Assembly: GCA_030151885.1 (NCBI GenBank) | Contig: JASLCG010000017.1 | Location: 1-10,565, forward strand | Origin: Bacteroides sp. | Lineage (GTDB): Bacteria > Bacteroidota > Bacteroidia > Bacteroidales > Bacteroidaceae | DNA length: 10,565 nt | Direction of reading: 5' to 3' | Shown here: in pieces, positions 6,488 through 10,565 of the stretch | Position numbering within the stretch: position 1 is the stretch's first letter | Layout of the letters: each line of letters starts with the position of its first letter | Translations under genes and position numbers: made by a program | Notes under the pieces: generated by a model | The model's input: only the letters and a program-made list of their open reading frames with translations | The model's database searches: none | Told to the model about the DNA's origin: nothing

Positions 6488-6550
6488 TGCTAAAGTTTAA
6501 TATAAAACAACCTAGAAACCTTTGTTAATATTTTAAAAGCTTAGATAGAT

Positions 6551-7237
6551 ATGCTAGAAAAAATCTTGTTGTACGAGAGAGATACTTTTCTTTTTTTGAA
6601 TGGTAGCTCGTCCAAATTTTTAGATGCTGTAATGTGGCTATTTTCTGGTGCTGTAATGTGGATACCAGTAGCCCTTTTTTTTATATATGCATTAACCTAT
6701 AAAAAGAACTATAAAGAGTGGCTACCTGTATTTTTAGCCATTGGTGTATTAATCCTGTTTTGTGACGGCTTTTCCTCTCATATTTGTAAACCATACTTCA
6801 TGCGTTTAAGACCTACCCATCACCCTCTATTTATGGACGAAGTAAAGACTGTTTTTGGTTACCGTGGTGGTCTATATGGGTTTATATCGGGGCATGCTAC
6901 CAACTTCTTTGGCTTTGCTATGTTCTCGGCTCTAATCATGAAGAATAAAATATATACAACTATCATCTTTATTTGGGCAGCTTTAATAGCTTATTCCAGA
7001 ATATATTTGGGTGTACATTTTATATCAGATATTTTGGCGGGCATGGTTTCAGGTATTGCTATAGGCGCCATAACCTATGGCTTGTATCAACTTGTAATGC
7101 ACTACTCGCCAATTTGCTTGGCCAAACCCGTATCTAATACCAGATTGGTAGCTAGACGTGTGGCTATTGTACTACTCTTTAATATGTTTATATTTTCATT
7201 GCTAAGCGAAGATATCGTTGGCATACTGAAAGGATAA
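6551..7237 (+). CDS. PAP2-family membrane phosphatase, LpxF-like
   Basis: A 228-residue multi-pass membrane protein with the three PAP2 catalytic motifs: KPYFMRLRP (80-88), GFISGH (110-115) and SRIYLGVHFISD (149-160). Key residues Lys80, Arg87, Ser113, His115, Arg150, His156 and Asp160 are all present. The Pro of the usual PSGH is Ile. About five or six hydrophobic helices are seen, with the active site expected at the periplasmic face. The stretch RPTHHP followed by YRGGLYGFISGHATN resembles Bacteroides PAP2 enzymes such as the lipid A 4'-phosphatase LpxF, as I recall them. A role on lipid A or on undecaprenyl pyrophosphate is therefore likely, and the motifs do not tell these apart. It is divergent from a two-component system with shared repeats upstream, so regulation by that system is plausible. 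A strong terminator follows. Confidence 0.88.
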   Translation: MLEKILLYERDTFLFLNGSSSKFLDAVMWLFSGAVMWIPVALFFIYALTYKKNYKEWLPVFLAIGVLILFCDGFSSHICKPYFMRLRPTHHPLFMDEVKTVFGYRGGLYGFISGHATNFFGFAMFSALIMKNKIYTTIIFIWAALIAYSRIYLGVHFISDILAGMVSGIAIGAITYGLYQLVMHYSPICLAKPVSNTRLVARRVAIVLLFNMFIFSLLSEDIVGILKG

Positions 7238-7267
7238 AAAATAAGCTATTACCATTTTATGTGGGTT

Positions 7268-7306
7268 AAAATGTTCTCCAATTAATTTTGGAGAACATTT
7301 TTTGTT
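7268..7306 (+). terminator. Strong terminator after the PAP2 gene
   Basis: A perfect 14-bp stem, AAAATGTTCTCCAA (7268-7281) with TTGGAGAACATTTT (7288-7301), has loop TTAATT and is followed by TTTGTTTT. It isolates the PAP2 gene from aspS. Confidence 0.9.
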
Positions 7307-7353
7307 TTAGAAAACTATCTTTCAAAGAGTAAGCATAGTTGTATAATTTTATG

Positions 7354-7361
7354 TATTTTTG
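7354..7361 (+). promoter_or_regulatory. Candidate -7 element for aspS-gtrA
   Basis: TATTTTTG matches TAnnTTTG exactly, 41 bp upstream of the aspS ATG and just after the preceding terminator, the place a promoter is needed. The TTG at 7339-7341 is only 12 bp upstream, so the -33 box is unclear. Confidence 0.55.
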
Positions 7362-7402
7362 TATGCAAAATAAATATAACAAACGGCTAAATATAGAATA
7401 AG

Positions 7403-9169
7403 ATGTTTAGAACACATACTTGTGGAGAGCTTAGAAGCTCTAATATTAACCAAGAAGTTACTCTAGCAGGTTGGGTACAACGTGCACGTAAAATGGGTGG
7501 TATGACATTTGTCGATATCCGCGACCGTTACGGTGTTACACAGCTCGTATTTAATGAAGCTAGTAATGAAGAACTTTGCGATCGTGCTAATAAGCTAGGT
7601 CGTGAATTCGTAATTCAGGTTAAAGGTAAAGTGAGCGAACGCTCAAGTAAGAACGACAAAATGCCTACGGGCGATATCGAGATATTAGTAGATGAACTAA
7701 CTGTTTTAAACTCATCTCCAACACCTCCATTCACCATTGAAGAGCATACTGATGGTGGTGATGACCTTCGTATGAAGTACCGTTACTTAGATTTACGTCG
7801 TAAGAATGTACGCTCTAATTTAGAGATGCGTCATGACGTAACTATGGAGATTCGTCGTTACTTAGACAATTTGAAATTTATGGAGGTAGAGACTCCTATT
7901 CTTATCGGTTCTACACCAGAGGGTGCTCGTGACTTTGTGGTTCCTTCTCGTATGAATCCAGGTGAGTTCTATGCACTACCACAATCTCCACAATTATTCA
8001 AACAGCTGTTAATGGTATCGGGATTTGACCGTTACTTCCAAATAGCAAAATGTTTCCGTGACGAAGACCTTCGTGCAGACCGTCAGCCAGAGTTTACTCA
8101 GATTGACTGCGAAATGAGCTTTGTGGAACAAGAAGATATTTTGACCACTTTTGAAGGGATGGCAAAACACCTTTTCAAAAAAATACGCAACTACGAACTA
8201 GATTACGATTTCCCACGTATGACATGGCACGATGCTATGAAGTACTACGGTAGCGATAAACCAGACCTACGTTTCGATATGAAATTTGTAGAATTAATGG
8301 ATATCTTGAAAGGTCATGGTTTTGGTGTATTTGATAGTGCTGAGTATATTGGTGGTATCTGTGCAAAAGGTGCTGCTAGTTTTACACGTAAACAACTAGA
8401 CCAGCTTACTGACTACGTTAAACGCCCTCAAATAGGCGCTAAAGGTATGGTCTATGCTCGTGTAGAGGCTGATGGCAATGTAAAATCTAGCGTTGACAAG
8501 TTCTATACCCAAGAGGTACTTCAAGAGATGAAAGCAGCATTTGGTGCAGAAGCTGGCGACCTAATCCTTATTCTTTCTGGAGACGATACAATGAAGACTC
8601 GTAAGCAACTTTGCGAACTTCGTCTAAAAGTGGCTGGTGATTTAGGATTGAAAGATAAAAATAAATTCTCTTGTCTATGGGTAGTAGATTTCCCTCTATT
8701 TGAGTGGGACGAAGAGTCTGCTCGTTTTGTAGCTGTCCACCACCCATTTACATCTCCTAAAAAAGAAGATATTCCTTATTTAGATACAGATCCAGGTCGT
8801 GTACGTGCTAATGCATACGATATGGTTATAAATGGTGTTGAAGTAGGGGGTGGTTCTATCCGTATTCACGATAGTAAATTACAAAACAAGATGTTCGAAC
8901 TACTTGGCTTTACACAAGAGAAAGCAGAAGAGCAATTCGGATTCTTACTTGATGCATTTAAATTTGGTGCACCTCCTCATGGTGGTATCGCTTACGGTCT
9001 AGATCGTTGGGTATCTCTATTTGCAGGTCTTGACTCTATCCGTGACTGTATCGCATTCCCTAAGAACAACTCTGGTCGTGATGTTATGATTGATGCTCCT
9101 GCAGTACTTGATCCTTCGCAGCTAGAAGAGTTGAATCTTATTGTTGAAGTGAAAACAGAAGAGGAGTAA
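7403..9169 (+). CDS. aspS: Aspartyl-tRNA synthetase
   Basis: A 588-residue class II synthetase that charges tRNA-Asp with aspartate in the cytoplasm. The N-terminal OB-fold anticodon domain (about 1-110) has AGWVQRARKMGGMTFVDIRDRYG (22-44). The catalytic core carries motif 1 around FMEVETPILIGSTPEGARDF (159-178), motif 2 with CFRDEDLRADRQPEFTQID (217-235) and motif 3 with GGIAYGLDRW (527-536). The bacterial GAD insertion domain lies between motifs 2 and 3 (about 290-420). The length is typical of the bacterial type. Position 31 is Met, where some enzymes have the His or Leu linked to tRNA specificity, so discrimination between tRNA-Asp and tRNA-Asn cannot be read off. Codon use favours CGT and GGT, as in highly expressed genes and unlike the neighbouring genes. 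It is followed, in frame, by gtrA after one stop and two codons. Confidence 0.98.
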   Translation: MFRTHTCGELRSSNINQEVTLAGWVQRARKMGGMTFVDIRDRYGVTQLVFNEASNEELCDRANKLGREFVIQVKGKVSERSSKNDKMPTGDIEILVDELTVLNSSPTPPFTIEEHTDGGDDLRMKYRYLDLRRKNVRSNLEMRHDVTMEIRRYLDNLKFMEVETPILIGSTPEGARDFVVPSRMNPGEFYALPQSPQLFKQLLMVSGFDRYFQIAKCFRDEDLRADRQPEFTQIDCEMSFVEQEDILTTFEGMAKHLFKKIRNYELDYDFPRMTWHDAMKYYGSDKPDLRFDMKFVELMDILKGHGFGVFDSAEYIGGICAKGAASFTRKQLDQLTDYVKRPQIGAKGMVYARVEADGNVKSSVDKFYTQEVLQEMKAAFGAEAGDLILILSGDDTMKTRKQLCELRLKVAGDLGLKDKNKFSCLWVVDFPLFEWDEESARFVAVHHPFTSPKKEDIPYLDTDPGRVRANAYDMVINGVEVGGGSIRIHDSKLQNKMFELLGFTQEKAEEQFGFLLDAFKFGAPPHGGIAYGLDRWVSLFAGLDSIRDCIAFPKNNSGRDVMIDAPAVLDPSQLEELNLIVEVKTEEE

Positions 9170-9175
9170 GCAGAA

Positions 9176-9559
9176 TTGAAGAATTCAACATTAGCATTTA
9201 GATTCATTGTCGTAGGTACACTCAACTTTCTAGTTATTTCATTACTAGTATGGGTACTGATGCACCTATTCCAGGTAGATTATAGAGCTGCAAATATAGT
9301 TGGTTATGTAGTGGCACAAATCCACAACTTCTTGTGGTGCAAGTATTGGGTATTCCCTCTTATGGATGGTAAAAACACCCTTTGGCAACAGATGGTACTT
9401 TTCTTGATAGCATTTGGTTGTGCCTACGGGCTCCAGTTTATATTTATTGTGGCTTTAGTACAGTTGGGTGATGTAAACGAATATGTTGCACAGTTTTTGG
9501 GGCTCCTACTTTATGGGGTCGTAAACTTTACAATGAATAAGGTGCTGACGTTTAAATAG
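9176..9559 (+). CDS. GtrA-family membrane protein
   Basis: A 127-residue protein with four hydrophobic helices (about 8-30, 38-56, 71-92 and 99-120). The family signature ANIVGYVVAQIHNFLWCKYWVF (38-59), with the Asn-Phe and Trp-Val-Phe positions, is present. GtrA proteins are thought to flip or help transfer undecaprenyl-phosphate-linked sugars for surface glycans. The start is TTG at 9176: the frame is bounded upstream by the aspS stop at 9167-9169 and the first ATG would remove the first helix. GAGGAG at the very end of aspS (9161-9166) lies 9 nt before it and can act as ribosome binding site. The pair is surely co-transcribed, with one terminator after this gene. A translational link to aspS is inferred from the 6-nt gap. 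Confidence 0.9.
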   Translation: MKNSTLAFRFIVVGTLNFLVISLLVWVLMHLFQVDYRAANIVGYVVAQIHNFLWCKYWVFPLMDGKNTLWQQMVLFLIAFGCAYGLQFIFIVALVQLGDVNEYVAQFLGLLLYGVVNFTMNKVLTFK

Positions 9560-9583
9560 GCTTTTATTATTTCTTTATACTTG

Positions 9584-9627
9584 AAAGAGGTTATATGTAG
9601 TATATACTGCTTATAACCTCTTTTTTT
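9584..9627 (+). terminator. Terminator of the aspS-gtrA operon
   Basis: AAAGAGGTTATA (9584-9595) pairs with TATAACCTCTTT (9612-9623) and is followed by a run of T to 9627. The loop region contains a further self-complementary AGTATATACT. It starts 25 bp after the gtrA stop. Confidence 0.9.
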
Positions 9628-9640
9628 GATGCCCTTTACT

Positions 9641-9716
9641 TGTTGCCGACAGACCTCGTACTTGTCGGCAACACACCAGAGGTAAGTCGGGGAGTAACCT
9701 CATGCTTGTCGGCGAC
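9641..9716. repeat. Tandem pair of 31-bp palindromic units, REP-like
   Basis: Unit 1 (9642-9672) is a perfect hairpin: with flanking bases TGTTGCCGACA (9641-9651) pairs with TGTCGGCAACA (9663-9673). Unit 2 (9686-9716) aligns with it without gaps at 22 of 31 positions and keeps the right half best (CTTGTCGGC), but its left arm is degraded. The units are 44 bp apart with a 13-bp linker. Small palindromic GC-rich units between genes resemble REP-type elements; copies elsewhere in the genome are not visible from here. Confidence 0.55.
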
Positions 9717-9922
9717 TAACAAAATAGGTGTCGTAGTCTTAGAATAGGCTAGTCTATGTTGTCAATATGATTGATATAAAAGTGTAAAAGTTTGTGGGAG
9801 TTGGGCGAAACACTAAGTAGTATTTTCCGTTTGATAATTAGTAAGTAGAGTATAATATATTGACACTCTAATTCTGTATGTAGATGGTATTTGAATGGAT
9901 TTAATAGATAAATTGTTACTAA

Positions 9923-9955
9923 ATAAGTGGATAGAGTTACACTCTACCCACTTAT
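9923..9955 (-). terminator. Hairpin downstream of the partial minus-strand gene
   Basis: ATAAGTGGATAGAGT (9923-9937) and ACTCTACCCACTTAT (9941-9955) form a 15-bp stem with loop TAC. The one unmatched pair is A-C as plus-strand RNA but G-U as minus-strand RNA, which favours function on the minus strand. There is no long U-tract on that side, so it is a tentative terminator. A smaller hairpin, ATTTTCT-TTT-AGAAAAT (9956-9972), adjoins it. Confidence 0.5.
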
Positions 9956-9998
9956 ATTTTCTTTTAGAAAATGGACATATTATAAAAAGAAGAAAGAA

Positions 9999-10565
9999 TT
10001 AGTCTTTAAATTCTGCTTTATCTATTGCCCAGGCTAATGTGTTTGCGAAAATTATTGCATTTCCTACAAGCTTCCTTCCTTCAATTACATTGTTATTCCC
10101 ATAGTCAAACTTATAGGTAGGTGTAAAATCTGGATTGTTGTTCTTACTATCGTATTTATCTCCACATCTAACTAACCAGAAAGGGCATCTAGTTAGATAA
10201 TAACTGGTTGCACCTAAGTTGTTGGATACAAATCCACCATCTCCAATAAAGAATAAATTAACTTTTAAATGTCTAAAAATAGTAAGCCCTTTGTCTTTAC
10301 TTGTAGCTTCACGTCCAGAGTAAGCACTCCTACTATATACCACAATATCTTCTTCTGGTACACCAACAATAGTTTGTGTAGTAGTATAATCTTCACCCCA
10401 ATAACGCACTTGCTCCCCATTTATATTAAACGGACCATCCATAACTTGGTCGCCTGGCTGTGTAACCATGGGGTATATGGTTCCTCTAGGTCCAGCAGAA
10501 TTATTTGTAATATTTAAGTCGTATTTTACTCCTTCTTTTCGACCTAGCTCATCATATATTGCTCT
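9999..10565 (-). CDS. C-terminal part of an unrecognised, possibly secreted protein
   Basis: The frame is open to the right edge, so 188 C-terminal residues are seen and the true start lies outside; the ATG at 10469 is probably internal. Numbering from the window edge, visible features are TIYPMVTQPGDQVMDGPFN (29-47), RYWGEDYTTTQ (54-64), EEDIVVYSR (71-79), FFIGDGGFVSNN (105-116), two cysteines in RCPFWLVRCGDKY, and a final GNAIIFANTLAWAI (168-181). The pair IGDGGFVSN plus GN-x4-AN-x-LAWAI resembles the end of glutamine-amidotransferase-like folds (DUF4350 or GldG type, GDsdFxsN then gNxxfxxNxxxWL), which is an inference from pattern. The many Asn, Tyr, Gly and Thr residues suit an exported Bacteroidota surface protein, but no signal peptide can be seen here. 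No function is assigned. Hairpins follow the stop. Confidence 0.65.
   Translation of the reverse strand, partial: RAIYDELGRKEGVKYDLNITNNSAGPRGTIYPMVTQPGDQVMDGPFNINGEQVRYWGEDYTTTQTIVGVPEEDIVVYSRSAYSGREATSKDKGLTIFRHLKVNLFFIGDGGFVSNNLGATSYYLTRCPFWLVRCGDKYDSKNNNPDFTPTYKFDYGNNNVIEGRKLVGNAIIFANTLAWAIDKAEFKD

Larger units (their letters stand above)
9628..9998. other. Non-coding region between gtrA and the last gene
   Basis: No credible gene is seen on either strand. The left part (9640-9716) is a GC-rich island holding two palindromic units; the remainder is AT-rich. Near the right end are two hairpins, at 9923-9955 and 9956-9972, that may end the minus-strand gene. AGAGT and ACTCT also recur at about 9846 and 9863. 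Confidence 0.55.

Noticed and set aside
9642..9716. Two 31-bp repeats as a minimal CRISPR array
   Set aside because: Only two units, 22/31 identical, with a 13-bp linker that is too short for a spacer, and no cas genes nearby. A palindromic repeat pair explains it better.

Overview
The window looks like a chromosomal segment of a low-GC member of the Bacteroidota, probably Bacteroidales. The evidence is the Bacteroides-like aspartyl-tRNA synthetase, a PAP2 phosphatase that resembles the Bacteroides LpxF type, a histidine kinase with the altered ATP lid usual in that phylum, and several TAnnTTTG elements that match the -7 box of Bacteroidota promoters. These assignments rest on recognising sequence patterns by eye; no search was run.

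Layout. Bases 1-864 hold the 3' end of a DUF3999-like envelope protein, closed by a hairpin terminator. A very AT-rich gene-free stretch (about 926-1509) follows and contains a long imperfect inverted repeat. Bases 1510-3555 carry three small accessory-type genes: a VFGSNL/macro-like protein (+), a RimJ/RimL-like GNAT acetyltransferase (-), and a chloramphenicol-acetyltransferase-like protein (+). The first two converge on a strong shared terminator; the GNAT and CAT-like genes are divergent.

Bases 3619-6248 (minus strand) read as OmpR-type response regulator, sensor kinase (ATGA overlap), then a P-loop nucleotide-kinase-like ATPase 129 bp further on. Divergent from the regulator across 302 bp is a PAP2 membrane phosphatase (6551-7237). 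The shared intergenic region has phased TCTAC boxes and a 29-bp near-repeat. The simplest reading is an envelope-sensing two-component system that controls itself and a lipid A or undecaprenyl-pyrophosphate phosphatase. This is the most system-like feature of the window, but the regulatory link is inference.

Bases 7403-9559 are a housekeeping pair, aspS and a GtrA-family flippase gene, in the same reading frame and separated by one stop codon plus two codons, with a TTG start. The pair has a candidate promoter upstream and a strong terminator downstream. Bases 9628-9998 are non-coding and contain two 31-bp palindromic units that are GC-rich against the AT-rich background. The window ends inside a minus-strand gene (9999-10565) for the C-terminal part of an unrecognised protein, possibly secreted, with a GDGGFVSN segment. 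No tRNA, rRNA, CRISPR array, insertion sequence or prophage was seen.
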